Origin: Pseudomonas shirazensis
Lineage (GTDB): Bacteria; Pseudomonadota; Gammaproteobacteria; Pseudomonadales; Pseudomonadaceae
Reading direction: 5' to 3'
DNA: 64,000 bases
NCBI RefSeq assembly: GCF_014268785.2
Contig: NZ_JABWRD020000002.1
Coordinates: 784,001 to 848,000, forward strand
Part shown: positions 10,449 through 20,882 of the stretch, piece after piece
Layout of the letters: every line of letters begins with the position of its first letter
How positions within the stretch are numbered: the stretch's first letter is position 1
The notes under the pieces: generated by a model
The model's database searches: none
Seen by the model: only the letters and a program-made list of their open reading frames with translations
What the model was told of the DNA's origin: nothing
Made by a program: the position numbers and the translations under genes

Positions 10449-11638
10449 CAGCGGCTCTCCCTAGTACGCAGTGCCTGTTGTTGCTGTTGCAGGTCCTGCG
10501 CTGCGCGCACAGCTGCGTCGTTGACCGACGGCGACGCGCTGCTGCCGGCAGACGCCGACGTGTTGCGACCGCCTTCGACCATCTTGTCCAGCGGCAGGTA
10601 GAGCAGGTTGTTCTGCCCGTCCTTGGTTGCCACCATGACCTTGCTCGAATTGCTGTAGACCTCTTGCATGGTCTCCAGGTACAGACGCTGACGGGTTACG
10701 TCCGGCGCCTTGCGGTACTCGGTGACCAGCTTGGTGAAGCGATCGGCTTCACCCTTGGCGCGGGCAATCACTTCATCGCGGTAGCCGTTGGCGTCTTCGA
10801 TGATGCGCTGTGCCTGACCACGGGCCTCTGGCACCACGCCGTTAGCGTAGGACTCGGCCTGGTTGCGCGCACGCTGCTCGTCTTCACGGGCACGGATCAC
10901 GTCGTCGAAGGCTTCCTGCACTTCACGCGGGGCTGCCGCGCTCTGTACGTTGACCTGAGTCACGGTGATACCGGTACGGTAAGTGTCGAGGAAACGCTGC
11001 AGACGCTCGCGGATATCCACGGCCATCTGCTCACGACCTTCGGTCAGCACCTGGTCCATCGAGGTCGAGCCGACCACGTGACGCAGGGCACTGTCGGTCG
11101 CATGCTGCAAGCTCACTTCCGGCTGGTCGACGTTGAGCACGAAGTCCTGCAGGTTGGTGATCTTGTACTGCACGGTCAGCGGCACTTCGACGATGTTCTC
11201 GTCTTCAGTGAGCATCTGCCCCTGCTTGGTGTACGCACGCTCACGCGTCACGTTTTCCATGTACTTGCGATCGATCGGCGGGAAATAGATATTCAGGCCT
11301 GGACCCACGGTCTCGTAGTACTTGCCGAAGCGCAGCACAACCGCCTGCTCCTGCTCGTCGACCACGTACACGGCACTGTACAGCCAGATCGCAGCCAACA
11401 CCGCCAGGCCTATGCCCAGCAGGCCGTAGCCGCCACCCTTGCCGATATTGCGGTCACCACCGCCGCGTTTCTTGCCGCCACCGAACATGCCGTTCAGGCT
11501 GTCCTGCAGCTTGCGGAAGGCCTCGTCGAGATCAGGTGGGCCTTTTTTGTCGCCACCGCCACCACTGCCGCCGCCGCCACGGCGACCGCCCCAGGGATCC
11601 TGGTCTTTCGAGTTGCCACCCGGCTCATTCCAAGCCAT
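10448..11638 (-). CDS. hflK: Membrane protease modulator HflK
   Basis: This is the partner of HflC in the FtsH-regulating complex, 396 residues. The cytoplasmic N-terminus is unusually glycine-rich (GGRRGGGGSGGGG near residues 18-29, then further GGG tracts to residue 70). A single membrane helix at about 71-91, the SPFH domain and a long charged helix follow. The C-terminus is glutamine-rich (QQQQQAL). The ATG at 11638 follows GGAGAG; an in-frame start at 11674 is less likely. The gene lies downstream of hflX after 96 bases. Confidence 0.96.
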   Translation of the reverse strand: MAWNEPGGNSKDQDPWGGRRGGGGSGGGGDKKGPPDLDEAFRKLQDSLNGMFGGGKKRGGGDRNIGKGGGYGLLGIGLAVLAAIWLYSAVYVVDEQEQAVVLRFGKYYETVGPGLNIYFPPIDRKYMENVTRERAYTKQGQMLTEDENIVEVPLTVQYKITNLQDFVLNVDQPEVSLQHATDSALRHVVGSTSMDQVLTEGREQMAVDIRERLQRFLDTYRTGITVTQVNVQSAAAPREVQEAFDDVIRAREDEQRARNQAESYANGVVPEARGQAQRIIEDANGYRDEVIARAKGEADRFTKLVTEYRKAPDVTRQRLYLETMQEVYSNSSKVMVATKDGQNNLLYLPLDKMVEGGRNTSASAGSSASPSVNDAAVRAAQDLQQQQQALRTRESR

Positions 11639-11734
11639 AGCGCTCTCCATCTGATAAAGCAAAGACGCGCCCACGGCGCGCCGTCCAATGCTACAGAATG
11701 CCTGTCACGGCTGCCCGGCGACCTCGACGGGCAT

Positions 11735-13036
11735 TTATTGCAAAGTGTGTTGCGCGATAAACGTCTGCGGCTCGATGCCGGCACGGCTGACCAGGCGATT
11801 AAGCTCGATCATCGGCAGGCGCACGCTGAGCAGGCTGCTGCCCTCTTCATCATGTTCCTCGCTCTGCACCGCGCCCAGTTCGAACAGCTGCGCGCGCAAG
11901 CGAGCGAAACGCTGATCAAGGCGCAGGGTGGCGACAAACAGATCATCCCCCAGCAACTCGGCAATCGCCTGGCCAACCAGCTCCAGGCCACGTCCATCAC
12001 GTGCCGACACCCAGACCCGTTCCGGCTTGCCATCGGCATCGCGCTGGATCTGTGGCTCGACATCTTCAAGCAGGTCGAGTTTGTTATAGACCTCGAGGAT
12101 CGGCAAGCCTTCTGCGCCGATCTCGCCCAATACCGCCAGCACCTGCTCGATCTGCTCCATGCGCTCTGGCTCATGGGCGTCGATCACGTGCAGTAGCAGG
12201 TCGGAGTTGCTCGACTCTTCGAGCGTAGCCCGAAATGCCTCGACCAGCTTGTGCGGCAGATGGCGAATGAAGCCCACGGTATCGGCGAGCACGATCGGCC
12301 CCAGGTCGTCGAGTTGCAGACGGCGCAGGGTCGGGTCGAGGGTGGCGAACAGCTGGTCGGCCGCGTACACGTCGGATTGGGTCAGGGCGTTGAACAGCGT
12401 CGACTTGCCGGCGTTGGTATAACCCACCAGCGACACCGACGGGATGTCCGCACGTCTGCGCCCGCGCCGCGCTTGCTCACGCTGGCTGCGGACCTTTTCC
12501 AGGCGCGCCTTGATCTGCCGCAGGCGGACCCGCAACAGGCGCCGGTCGGTTTCAAGCTGGGTCTCCCCCGGACCGCGCAGGCCGATACCACCTTTTTGCC
12601 GCTCAAGGTGAGTCCAGCCGCGCACCAGCCGCGTGCTCATGTGCTCAAGCTGGGCCAGTTCGACCTGCAGCTTGCCTTCATGGGTACGCGCCCGTTGGGC
12701 GAAGATATCGAGGATCAGCCCGGTACGGTCAAGCACGCGACACTCGAACACACGTTCGAGGTTACGCTCCTGACTGGGCGTGAGGGTGTGATTGAAAATC
12801 ACCAGATCGACATGCTCGGCACTGACCAGATCGCGTAACTCCTCGACCTTGCCACTGCCAATCAGGAATTTGGCACTGGGCTGATGCCGTGTCACCGTAG
12901 ACAGCAAGACGATTTCAGCACCGGCCGACAGGGCCAGCTCCTGGAACTCCTGCGGGTCTTCGCGCGCCTCAGGGTTCTGACCTTCCAAGTGAACGAGCAA
13001 CGCTCGTTCACCACCACCGTGGCGCTCAAAGAACAA
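11735..13036 (-). CDS. hflX: Ribosome-associated GTPase HflX
   Basis: HflX is a GTPase that binds the 50S subunit and splits or rescues stalled ribosomes under stress. The 433-residue protein has an N-terminal HflX-specific domain, a helical linker rich in R, E and Q near residues 160-190, and a GTPase domain with G1 GYTNAGKSTLF, G3 DTVGF and G4 NKLD. The start is a TTG at 13036 (LFFERHGGGERA), the family N-terminus, with GGAG just upstream. It lies 13 bases after the hfq stop, which points to co-transcription, as in other gammaproteobacteria. Confidence 0.96.
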   Translation of the reverse strand: MFFERHGGGERALLVHLEGQNPEAREDPQEFQELALSAGAEIVLLSTVTRHQPSAKFLIGSGKVEELRDLVSAEHVDLVIFNHTLTPSQERNLERVFECRVLDRTGLILDIFAQRARTHEGKLQVELAQLEHMSTRLVRGWTHLERQKGGIGLRGPGETQLETDRRLLRVRLRQIKARLEKVRSQREQARRGRRRADIPSVSLVGYTNAGKSTLFNALTQSDVYAADQLFATLDPTLRRLQLDDLGPIVLADTVGFIRHLPHKLVEAFRATLEESSNSDLLLHVIDAHEPERMEQIEQVLAVLGEIGAEGLPILEVYNKLDLLEDVEPQIQRDADGKPERVWVSARDGRGLELVGQAIAELLGDDLFVATLRLDQRFARLRAQLFELGAVQSEEHDEEGSSLLSVRLPMIELNRLVSRAGIEPQTFIAQHTLQ

Positions 13037-13049
13037 TGCAGGCTCCTAA

Positions 13050-13310
13050 TCAGGCGTTGCCTGGCTCGCTGTCACCGTTCTCGGAATCGGACGGGCTTGG
13101 CAGACGAACCGGACGTGCAGGTACGACAGTCGAAATGGCGTGTTTGTAGACCATTTGGCTGACGGTGTTTTTCAGTAGAACTACAAACTGGTCGAAAGAT
13201 TCGATCGAGCCCTGCAGCTTGATCCCGTTGACCAGATAGATCGAAACCGGGACCTTTTCTTTTCTCAAGGTGTTCAAGTAAGGGTCTTGTAGCGAATGCC
13301 CTTTTGACAT
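13050..13310 (-). CDS. hfq: RNA chaperone Hfq
   Basis: Hfq is a hexameric Sm-like protein that pairs small RNAs with mRNAs and, in Pseudomonas, works with Crc in catabolite repression. It has 86 residues. The Sm1 and Sm2 motifs are intact, including [19 protein letters not shown] and the YKHAIST sequence of the proximal RNA site. A short acidic tail ends in [11 protein letters not shown], as in pseudomonads. The ATG at 13310 follows AGGAG; an in-frame upstream extension to 13379 has no ribosome site. Confidence 0.98.
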   Translation of the reverse strand: MSKGHSLQDPYLNTLRKEKVPVSIYLVNGIKLQGSIESFDQFVVLLKNTVSQMVYKHAISTVVPARPVRLPSPSDSENGDSEPGNA

Positions 13311-13403
13311 ATGCCGCACTCCTGTAAGGATAAATAATAAAAAACGAGAAAATTCTATGATTACGCCGCCCACTCGCAAGAGTAGACGGCAATTAGCAGG
13401 GAC

Positions 13404-14375
13404 TCAGCTCAATATGGAGATGGCCCCAAGGTATTTCAAGGTGCGGGACAGATTGTCGCAGGCCAGGCTGTCCAGCCAGTGCACGTCGGACCAACCGCGC
13501 AACCAGGTGAACTGCCGCTTGGCCAGCTGGCGAGTCGCAATGATACCGCGTTCTCGCATCTCATTCTCATCTAGCTTGCCGTCTAGGAAATCCCAGACCT
13601 GCCGATAGCCCACTGCCCGTATAGACGGCAGCCCGGCGTGCAAGTCACTTCTGGCTCGCAGCTCTCGGACCTCATCGATGAAGCCCTGTTCCAGCATCTG
13701 TGAAAATCGTAACGCAATTCGCTCATGCAGAATGTGACGATCTGCAGGAGCGATCGCCAGACTGGCCACAGTATAGGGCAAATGGCCGGCCGCGCCTGCG
13801 TCTGCGCCGCTACTTTCGGCTGATTGGCGCTGGCGGTGGGCAGTCATGCTCTCACCACTCACCCGATACACCTCCAGCGCACGAATCAAGCGCTGCGGGT
13901 CGTTGGGGTGGATGCGCGCCGCCGACACCGGATCGACCTCGGCCAGCTGCCGGTGCAATTCGCCCAGGCCCAGTGCGCTGGCCTGGGCTTCCAGCTCGGC
14001 GCGCACGGCCGGGTCAGCCGCTGGCATGTCGGCCAGGCCTTCAAGCAAAGCCTTGTAGTAGAGCATGGTGCCGCCGACCAGCAGCGGGACCTTGCCGCGT
14101 GCGGTGATCTCGGCCATGGCCGCCAGGGCATCGCTGCGAAACTGCGCTGCGGAGTAGCTTTCGGCGGGGTCGATGATATCGATCAAGCGGTGCGGGTACG
14201 CCGCCAGGATGTCTTTCGACGGTTTGGCAGTGCCAATGTCCATGCCGCGATAGACCAGCGCCGAATCGACGCTGACCAGCTCGCAGGGCAGCACTTTGCT
14301 CAACTCGATGGCGAGATCGGTCTTGCCCGCCGCAGTCGGGCCCATGAGGAAGATAGCTGGAGGTTTGCTGCTCAT
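13404..14375 (-). CDS. miaA: tRNA dimethylallyltransferase
   Basis: This enzyme transfers a dimethylallyl group to A37 of tRNAs that read UNN codons, the first step to ms2i6A. It has 323 residues. The P-loop [11 protein letters not shown] lies near residue 12, followed by the conserved [19 protein letters not shown], and the C-terminal helical region carries the [14 protein letters not shown] signature. The gene begins one base after the mutL stop and is followed, after 93 bases, by hfq, as in the enterobacterial mutL-miaA-hfq-hflX superoperon. Its stop lies 2 bases into an AT-rich leader of hfq that likely holds an internal hfq promoter. Confidence 0.98.
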   Translation of the reverse strand: MSSKPPAIFLMGPTAAGKTDLAIELSKVLPCELVSVDSALVYRGMDIGTAKPSKDILAAYPHRLIDIIDPAESYSAAQFRSDALAAMAEITARGKVPLLVGGTMLYYKALLEGLADMPAADPAVRAELEAQASALGLGELHRQLAEVDPVSAARIHPNDPQRLIRALEVYRVSGESMTAHRQRQSAESSGADAGAAGHLPYTVASLAIAPADRHILHERIALRFSQMLEQGFIDEVRELRARSDLHAGLPSIRAVGYRQVWDFLDGKLDENEMRERGIIATRQLAKRQFTWLRGWSDVHWLDSLACDNLSRTLKYLGAISILS

Positions 14376-14376
14376 G

Positions 14377-16260
14377 TCACCGACCGCGCAGGAAGAGTTT
14401 GTCCAGATCGTCCAGGCCCATCTGGGTCCAGGTCGGTCGGCCGTGGTTGCACTGGCCGCTGCGCTCGGTGTTTTCCATGTCGCGAAGCAAGGCGTTCATC
14501 TCGGGGATGGCCAGGCGCCGATTGGCGCGCACGGCGCCGTGGCAGGCCATGGTCCCGAGCAACTCGTTGAGGTGCGCCTGGATGCGGTCGCTGGTGCCGT
14601 ATTCCATCAGGTCAGCAAGCACGTCCTGCACCAGCCGATTGGCTTCGGCCTGTTTCAGCAACGCCGGGATCTGGCGAATCGCGACCGTCTCCGGGCCTAG
14701 CCGCTGCAGCTCGAAGCCGAGGCGCTGGAACCACTGTGCATGCTCTTCGGCGCAATCGGCTTCACGCTGGCTCATCGCCAGAGTTTCCGGCACCAGCAGC
14801 GGCTGGCCACTGAGGCCTTCGCTGGCCATGGCCACCTTGAGGCGCTCGTACATGATCCGCTCGTGGGCGGCATGCATGTCGACCAGCACCAGGCCTTGGG
14901 CGTTTTCGGCAAGGATGTAGATGCCCTTGAGCTGCGCCATGGCGTAGCCCAGCGGCGGTATATCGCCCTGGCCGTCGGGCAGCGCGACCGGCGCGGCGCT
15001 GCTCAGCGGCGCATAGAATTCGCGGTAAGCGGCCTGCGCTTCGGCCACCGGCAGTGGCTGCGAGGGGCGCGGCGTGTACTGGTACTGGTAACCCGCACCA
15101 GCGCCGGAGCCGGCTGGAGCAGGCTGCTGCTGTTCGAGCACAGGCGTGGCCAGGCGCATCTCGCCCTGAGGGCCGAACTCGCCAGCCAGCTGGCCACCAG
15201 CACGCACCAGCTCGGCGGCTGCGGCAGGCGCGGCCACCTGACCTTCCGGGCGCACATCGGCCAGCGCGCGATGCAGGGTGCCGTAGAGAAAATCGTGAAC
15301 CGTACGCCCCTCACGGAAGCGTACTTCGTGCTTGGTCGGGTGCACGTTGACGTCGACGCCGTTAGGCTCCAGCTCAAGGAACAACACGAAGGTCGGATGG
15401 CGGCCGTTGAACAGCACGTCGCGATACGCCTGGCGTACTGCATGGGCCACCAGCTTGTCGCGCACCGCCCGGCCGTTGACGAAGAAGTACTGCAGGTCAG
15501 CCTGGCTGCGCGAGAAGGTCGGCAAGCCGACCCAGCCCCACAGGCGCAGGCCGTTGCGCTCAACGTCGATCGGCAGCGCCTGTTCAAGAAAGCCCGGGCC
15601 ACAGATGGCGCCGACTCGGCGCGCCCGCGACACATCATCGGCGGCCTCGTGCAGGCTGAGGATGCTCTTGCCGTTGTGACGCAGGTGGAAGCCGACATCG
15701 AAGCGTGCCAGTGCCAGGCGACGGATGACTTCCTGCAGGTGATCGAATTCGGTTTTCTCGGCTTTGAGGAACTTGCGCCGGGCCGGGGTATTGAAGAACA
15801 GGTCGCGCACTTCTACCGAGGTGCCGACCGGGTGCGCCGCAGGCTGTACCCGCGGGGTCATGTCGCGGCCTTCGGTCTCGACCTGCCAGGCTTCGCTGGC
15901 ATCGGCGGTGCGCGAGGTCAGGGTCAGCCGTGCAACCGAACTGATCGACGCCAGTGCTTCACCGCGAAAGCCCAGGCTGAGTACGCCTTCAAGGTCTTCC
16001 AGCTCGCGAATCTTGCTGGTGGCGTGCCGGGCCAGGGCCAGCGGCAGGTCATCCGGGGAGATGCCGCTGCCGTCGTCACGCACACGCAGCAGCTTGGTGC
16101 CACCCAGCTCGACCTCGACATCGATGCGCCGGGCACCGGAGTCGAGGCTGTTTTCCAGCAGCTCCTTGGCTACCGACGCAGGTCGCTCGACTACTTCGCC
16201 GGCGGCAATCTGGTTGGCCAGCCGCGGGCTGAGCAGCTCGATCCGCGAACCACCGGTCAT
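14377..16260 (-). CDS. mutL: DNA mismatch repair protein MutL
   Basis: MutL links MutS mismatch recognition to strand removal. The protein has 627 residues. The GHKL ATPase domain shows [18 protein letters not shown] and SLGFRGEAL within residues 35-105. A proline- and glutamine-rich linker spans about 340-425, and the C-terminal dimerisation domain follows. At residues 461-472 [12 protein letters not shown] fits the DQHA(x)2E(x)4E metal-binding endonuclease motif, as expected in a genus that lacks MutH. The start overlaps the amiB stop (ATGA), so translation is coupled. Confidence 0.98.
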   Translation of the reverse strand: MTGGSRIELLSPRLANQIAAGEVVERPASVAKELLENSLDSGARRIDVEVELGGTKLLRVRDDGSGISPDDLPLALARHATSKIRELEDLEGVLSLGFRGEALASISSVARLTLTSRTADASEAWQVETEGRDMTPRVQPAAHPVGTSVEVRDLFFNTPARRKFLKAEKTEFDHLQEVIRRLALARFDVGFHLRHNGKSILSLHEAADDVSRARRVGAICGPGFLEQALPIDVERNGLRLWGWVGLPTFSRSQADLQYFFVNGRAVRDKLVAHAVRQAYRDVLFNGRHPTFVLFLELEPNGVDVNVHPTKHEVRFREGRTVHDFLYGTLHRALADVRPEGQVAAPAAAAELVRAGGQLAGEFGPQGEMRLATPVLEQQQPAPAGSGAGAGYQYQYTPRPSQPLPVAEAQAAYREFYAPLSSAAPVALPDGQGDIPPLGYAMAQLKGIYILAENAQGLVLVDMHAAHERIMYERLKVAMASEGLSGQPLLVPETLAMSQREADCAEEHAQWFQRLGFELQRLGPETVAIRQIPALLKQAEANRLVQDVLADLMEYGTSDRIQAHLNELLGTMACHGAVRANRRLAIPEMNALLRDMENTERSGQCNHGRPTWTQMGLDDLDKLFLRGR

Positions 16261-17690
16261 TGCTGCGACGCCAGGGTGGTACCCGGAATATCCAGATGCT
16301 GGCCGACCTTCAGCTCATCGGTTTTCAGGCTGTTGCTGCTGCGCAGGGCAGCCACGCTGACCTGGTAACGCACGGCGATCATCGCCAGGGTTTCACCCGG
16401 ACGCACGGTATGGTCACGCGGGCCTTGGGCAATCTTGCCGGCGTCACGCAGCCAGGCGATGTAAGTGCCAGGCGGCGGGCTCTGTTGGAAGTACTGGCGC
16501 AAGCCGGTGTGGATCGAGCGCGCCAGCGCCTGCTGGTGGCTCTTGGTAGCCAGCTTGGCGGCTTCGTTGGCGTTGGAGATAAACCCGGTTTCGACCAGGA
16601 TCGACGGAATATCCGGCGATTTCAACACCATGAAGCCCGCTTGCTCGACTCGGCGCTTGTGCAGCGAGGTGATGCGGCCCATGTTGCCCAGCACTTTTTG
16701 CCCGACATCCAGACTGGAGCTGAGCGTAGCGGTCATCGACAGGTCGAGCAGAACCCCGGCGAGCATGCGGTCCTTGTCGTCGAGGCTGACGTTACCGGCA
16801 CCGCCGATCAAGTCGGAGCGGTTTTCCGTGTCGGCCAGCCAGCGCGCGGTTTCCGAGGTAGCACCACGGTCAGACAAGGCGAACACCGAAGCACCAAAGG
16901 CGGCCTTCGACGGCGCGGCGTCGGCATGGATCGAAACGAACAGGTCTGCACCTTTTTTGCGGGCGATCTCGGTGCGTTTGCGCAGCGGGATGAAGTAGTC
17001 GCCGGTACGCGTCAGCTCGGCGCGGTAGCCTTTCTCGCTGTTGATCTGGCGCTGCAACTCTTGAGCGATCTGCAACACGATGGTTTTTTCGTGCTGACCG
17101 CGCGAGCCGGAAGCGCCCGGGTCTTCGCCGCCGTGACCGGCGTCGATGGCAACCACGATATCGCGCTTGCCGCTTGGTGCTGGCGGCAGCTTGATCGCCG
17201 GCTGGGTCGGCGTTACCGGGATGGCCGGCGTGGTGGCCGGCGGCTGCACCGGCGTCGGCGGGGGCGTCGGCGTAGTAGCCGCGATGGCGTCGGCTTCCTG
17301 ATCGTACAGGTCGACCACCAAGCGGTTACCGTACTGGGCGTTGGGGGCCAGAATGAAGCTTTTCGGGGTGACGGCCTTTTTCAGGTCGATGACCACGCGC
17401 AGGTCGGTCGGCGTGCGTTGCGCCGAGCGGACACTGCTGATCGGGGTGTTGGAGGTGGCCACGTTGAGCGGCGCGCCGAGAGTGGCACCATTGATATCGA
17501 TAACCAGCCGATCCGGTGCGCTAAGCGTAAACACGCTGTGCTGCACGGGCCCGGAGAGGTCGAAGACCAGTCGTGTGTTGTCCGGCGCGCGCCACAGACG
17601 CATGCTTTTTACTTGTGTGGCGGCCAGAGCGTTGACAGTCACTGCGCTGAGCAGCAGACCGACTACGGCGACCAGTGCGCGTATGCGCAT
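16257..17690 (-). CDS. amiB: N-acetylmuramoyl-L-alanine amidase, AmiB type
   Basis: This periplasmic zinc amidase cleaves septal peptidoglycan during daughter-cell separation. In the 477-residue form the signal peptide is residues 1-23 (ending VNALA), an AMIN domain covers about 28-130, a proline/threonine-rich linker about 135-172, and the Amidase_3 domain about 176-395 with [11 protein letters not shown] (zinc ligand H186) and E201. A LysM peptidoglycan-binding domain ends the protein (about 430-474). The start at 17690 is chosen because the signal peptide begins there and GGGG precedes it. An ATG at 17702 directly abuts the tsaE stop without a ribosome site. Confidence 0.95.
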   Translation of the reverse strand: MRIRALVAVVGLLLSAVTVNALAATQVKSMRLWRAPDNTRLVFDLSGPVQHSVFTLSAPDRLVIDINGATLGAPLNVATSNTPISSVRSAQRTPTDLRVVIDLKKAVTPKSFILAPNAQYGNRLVVDLYDQEADAIAATTPTPPPTPVQPPATTPAIPVTPTQPAIKLPPAPSGKRDIVVAIDAGHGGEDPGASGSRGQHEKTIVLQIAQELQRQINSEKGYRAELTRTGDYFIPLRKRTEIARKKGADLFVSIHADAAPSKAAFGASVFALSDRGATSETARWLADTENRSDLIGGAGNVSLDDKDRMLAGVLLDLSMTATLSSSLDVGQKVLGNMGRITSLHKRRVEQAGFMVLKSPDIPSILVETGFISNANEAAKLATKSHQQALARSIHTGLRQYFQQSPPPGTYIAWLRDAGKIAQGPRDHTVRPGETLAMIAVRYQVSVAALRSSNSLKTDELKVGQHLDIPGTTLASQQ

Positions 17691-17702
17691 ACCTAACCCC
17701 AT

Positions 17703-18176
17703 TTACTGTTGAATTTTGTTGGCCAGCGCGGTGCACCAGGCTTGGCCACGAGCGCCCTGCGGCAACAGGTTAAGCGAGCGTCCGCCCGCTTGCGGGCTTA
17801 TGGTAATGGTCAGGTCGGGCTTTGGCAAAACGCCCGCACCTTTATCGGGCCATTCGAACAGGCACAGGGCGTCGCCTTCGAAGTAATCGCGAATGCCCAG
17901 GTACTCCAGCTCTTCCGGATCGACCAGCCGGTACAGGTCGAAGTGAAACGCCCGCACATCGCCGATTTCGTAGGGTTCGACCACGGTAAAGGTCGGGCTC
18001 TTGACCGGCCCGGTATGGCCCAGGCCACGGATCAGGCCACGCGACAGGGTGGTCTTGCCGGCGCCGAGGTCACCCTCGAGAAATATCACGCCATGACCGC
18101 CGGTCACTTCGGCCAGTCGCGCGCCGAAGGCCACAGTGGCTTCTTCGTCGGGCAGAAACAGGGTTACACCTGACAC
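17703..18176 (-). CDS. tsaE: tRNA threonylcarbamoyladenosine ATPase TsaE
   Basis: TsaE is the ATPase partner of TsaB and TsaD in making t6A at position 37 of ANN-decoding tRNAs. It has 157 residues. The Walker A motif GDLGAGKTT is near residue 36, with switch-like PTFTVVEPY and FHFDLYRL after it. The start is GTG at 18176 with GGAGGA nine bases upstream. It overlaps the end of nnrD by 13 bases, so the two are coupled. Confidence 0.96.
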   Translation of the reverse strand: MSGVTLFLPDEEATVAFGARLAEVTGGHGVIFLEGDLGAGKTTLSRGLIRGLGHTGPVKSPTFTVVEPYEIGDVRAFHFDLYRLVDPEELEYLGIRDYFEGDALCLFEWPDKGAGVLPKPDLTITISPQAGGRSLNLLPQGARGQAWCTALANKIQQ

Positions 18177-19024
18177 GCTGAATGCTCCTCCAATAATTCA
18201 CGAATGACCGGCAGCAGATCACTGGCTGCCAGGCCCCTGCCCTTCACGCCCAGGCGCTCGCCAGCGCAGGCATGCAGCCACACGCCCAGGCATGCCGCCG
18301 ACCAGCCATCCAGCCCCTGTGCCAGCAATGCGCCAAGCACACCAGTGAGCACATCGCCCAGCCCTGCACCGGCCATCGCCGGGTGGCCTCGCTGGCACAG
18401 GGCCAGCTGCCCGTCCGGATCAGCCACCAGAGTACCCGCGCCTTTAAGCACGCAGATGCTGGCGTACCTGCGCGCCAGCTTGCGCGCAGCGCCCGCACGG
18501 TCAGCCTGCACCGCCTCGGTGGAAATCCCCAACAAGCGCGCCGCCTCCCCTGGGTGCGGGGTGAGGATGCTCGCGCCGGGCACGGCCAACGGGCTGCTGG
18601 CGAGCATGTTCAACGCATCGGCATCCCATACTTGCGGCACATCGCTGTTGGCCACAGCCGACAGCAGGCTGCGCCCCCATGCGGCCTGGCCAAGCCCGGG
18701 GCCGACTACCAGCACGCAAGCGCGGGCCAGCACCTCGATCAGCTGATTGGCCGATGACACGCCCAGGCACATGGCCTCGGGCAGCCGGGTCAGCGCCGCT
18801 GAAACATGCTCAGGGCGCGTGGCGATGCTGACCAGGCCAGCACCACAGCGCAGCGCGGCCTCGCCACTGAGCAGCGCGGCGCCGCCGGTGCCAAGGTCGC
18901 CACCGACCACCAGCACATGGCCGAAGTCGGTCTTGTGCGCGTCTGCACGGCGTGCCGGCAGCCGGGCGAGGTTGCCTCGGCTGAGGGTTTTTACCGCGTT
19001 GTCGGGGTGTTTGGTCTGGGGCAT
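18164..19024 (-). CDS. nnrD: ADP-dependent NAD(P)HX dehydratase (single-domain)
   Basis: This metabolite-repair enzyme dehydrates damaged hydrated NAD(P)H back to NAD(P)H using ADP. The 286-residue protein has a ribokinase-like fold with GHVLVVGGDLGTGGAA near the N-terminus, LTPHPGEAARLLG in the middle and GAGLGDVLTG near the C-terminus, the nucleotide-binding signature. It consists of the dehydratase only; the NnrE epimerase half fused to it in E. coli is absent here and must be encoded elsewhere. The ATG at 19024 (MPQTKHP) follows GGAG by 11 bases. Divergent queG starts 50 bases away, so promoters for both must share that gap. Confidence 0.93.
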   Translation of the reverse strand: MPQTKHPDNAVKTLSRGNLARLPARRADAHKTDFGHVLVVGGDLGTGGAALLSGEAALRCGAGLVSIATRPEHVSAALTRLPEAMCLGVSSANQLIEVLARACVLVVGPGLGQAAWGRSLLSAVANSDVPQVWDADALNMLASSPLAVPGASILTPHPGEAARLLGISTEAVQADRAGAARKLARRYASICVLKGAGTLVADPDGQLALCQRGHPAMAGAGLGDVLTGVLGALLAQGLDGWSAACLGVWLHACAGERLGVKGRGLAASDLLPVIRELLEEHSACQV

Positions 19025-19074
19025 GGGGTCAAAGGCTCCGATGTCTGGCAGAATTATACGCACCTGAGCCTGTA

Positions 19075-20172
19075 ATGCCTTGCCCATCCATGTCCGTTTG
19101 TATTCCTGACCTCGCCGCGCTGGCCCAATCGATCAAGGATTGGGGCCGCGAACTCGGCTTCGCCCACGTCGGTATCGCTGGTGTAGACCTGGGCGAGCAT
19201 GAACAGCACCTGGAGCGCTGGCTTGCCGCCGGCTATCACGGCGAGCTGGACTATATGGCCGCGCATGGCAGCAAACGTTCCCACCCCGAGCAGTTGATCC
19301 CGGGGACACTGCGGGTGATCTCGCTGCGCATGGACTACCTGCCCGGCGATACGCGCATGGCGCAGGTGCTCGCACAGCCGGAAAAAGCCTACGTGTCGCG
19401 CTACGCGCTGGGCCGCGACTACCACAAGCTGGTGCGCAAACGCGTGCAGCACCTGGCCGACCGCATTCAGGCAGACATCGGCCCGTTCGGCTTTCGTGCC
19501 TTTGTCGACAGCGCCCCGGTGCTGGAAAAAGCCATCGCGCAGGAGGCCGGGCTGGGCTGGATCGGCAAGAACACCCTGCTGCTCAACCGCAAGGCCGGCA
19601 GCTACTTCTTTCTTGCCGAGCTGTTCGTCGACCTGCCGCTGCCGGTGGATGAAGCCCAGACCAGCGAGCACTGCGGCCGCTGCCAGGCGTGCCTGGATGT
19701 GTGCCCGACCAATGCCTTCGTCGGCCCGTATGTACTCGACGCTCGGCGCTGTATCTCCTACCTGACTATCGAGCTGAAGCAGGCGATCCCGGTCGAGCTG
19801 CGCGCGATGATCGGCAATCGAGTGTTCGGCTGCGATGACTGCCAGATTGTCTGCCCGTGGAACCGCTTCGCCCGCCCCACCCAGGAAAACGACTTCAAGC
19901 CGCGTCACGGCCTGGACAATGCCGGCCTGGCCGAACTGTTCATGTGGGATGAGGCGACCTTTCTGGGCAATACCGAAGGCTCGCCGCTGCGCCGCGCCGG
20001 CTACGAACGCTGGCTACGCAACCTGGCGGTGGGGCTGGGCAACGCACCGTCGACCATTCCGGTGCTGGAGGCGCTGCAAGCACGCCGCGAGTACCCATCC
20101 GAACTGGTCCGCGAGCATGTCGAGTGGGCGCTGGCCCAGCACGCAGAACGGCAGGCGCAGCCAGCGAGCTGA
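19075..20172 (+). CDS. queG: Epoxyqueuosine reductase
   Basis: QueG reduces epoxyqueuosine to queuosine in tRNA, the last step of Q synthesis, using cobalamin and two 4Fe-4S clusters. It has 365 residues. The cluster motifs are intact: CGRCQACLDVCP near residue 200 and GCDDCQIVCPWN near residue 252. The substrate-domain signature GWIGKNTLLLN precedes them. Two starts are possible, ATG at 19075 and ATG at 19090 (MSVCIPDL); neither has a strong ribosome site, so the first five residues are uncertain. The gene is convergent with a membrane protein gene only four bases after its stop. Confidence 0.96.
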   Translation: MPCPSMSVCIPDLAALAQSIKDWGRELGFAHVGIAGVDLGEHEQHLERWLAAGYHGELDYMAAHGSKRSHPEQLIPGTLRVISLRMDYLPGDTRMAQVLAQPEKAYVSRYALGRDYHKLVRKRVQHLADRIQADIGPFGFRAFVDSAPVLEKAIAQEAGLGWIGKNTLLLNRKAGSYFFLAELFVDLPLPVDEAQTSEHCGRCQACLDVCPTNAFVGPYVLDARRCISYLTIELKQAIPVELRAMIGNRVFGCDDCQIVCPWNRFARPTQENDFKPRHGLDNAGLAELFMWDEATFLGNTEGSPLRRAGYERWLRNLAVGLGNAPSTIPVLEALQARREYPSELVREHVEWALAQHAERQAQPAS

Positions 20173-20176
20173 GTGA

Positions 20177-20788
20177 CTACTGCTGGTCGTTGTAGTGAAA
20201 CTTGGGCATTTCCCAGTGGAAACGGATCGCCAGTAAACGCACCAGAAAACCACCAAACAGAGTCAACAGCGTGGCCTGCTCGGCCGGCAGATTGAAGTGC
20301 ACGCAGCCCAGATAGAACCACGCCGCCGCAAACGACACGCTGGCATACAGCTCGCGGCGAAACACCAGCGGGATGTCGTTGCAGAAGATATCGCGCAGAA
20401 TCCCGCCGAACACCCCGGTGATCACCCCACTGATCGACGCCACCAGCAGGCCTTGGCCCATTTCCAGCGCAGTCATGCAGCCGATCAGGGTAAACGCCAC
20501 CAGCCCCAGCGCATCGAGGACCAGAAACAGCGAGCGCAGATGGCGCATCAGTGGCGCGATAAAGATCGTCAGCAGAGCAGCAAAGCTGGTCAGCACCAGG
20601 TACTCGGGGTGCTTCACCCAGGTCAGCGGATAGTGCCCCAGCAACACGTCGCGCACCGAGCCACCACCCAGAGCCGTCACGCAGGCGATCAGCACCACAC
20701 CGAACCAGTCCATGCCGCGACGGCCGGCGGACAAGGCCCCGGTCATGGCTTCGGCGGTGATAGCGACGAGGTAGAGCATCAGCAACAT
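20177..20788 (-). CDS. Trimeric intracellular cation channel-type membrane protein (UPF0126/YadS family)
   Basis: This 203-residue inner-membrane protein has about six to seven hydrophobic helices, made of two repeats of the TRIC/UPF0126 domain. Conserved glycine-rich turns are visible: ALGGGSVRDVLLG in the first repeat and FGGILRDIFCND in the second. Prokaryotic members are potassium-permeable trimeric channels, or of unknown role; the substrate here is inferred. The ATG at 20788 begins the first helix (MLLMLYLVAITAEAMTG). In-frame upstream codons to 20965 overlap the neighbouring orn gene and do not look coding. Ribosome site weak. Confidence 0.85.
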   Translation of the reverse strand: MLLMLYLVAITAEAMTGALSAGRRGMDWFGVVLIACVTALGGGSVRDVLLGHYPLTWVKHPEYLVLTSFAALLTIFIAPLMRHLRSLFLVLDALGLVAFTLIGCMTALEMGQGLLVASISGVITGVFGGILRDIFCNDIPLVFRRELYASVSFAAAWFYLGCVHFNLPAEQATLLTLFGGFLVRLLAIRFHWEMPKFHYNDQQ

Positions 20789-20882
20789 GGTGCGAGTCCG
20801 TGCGAGAAAGGCGCGCAGTCTACCCAGTTGCACCCCGCACCAGAAGGGGGCGCGCCGACTATCGTCAGCCGGCGCAGCAGGC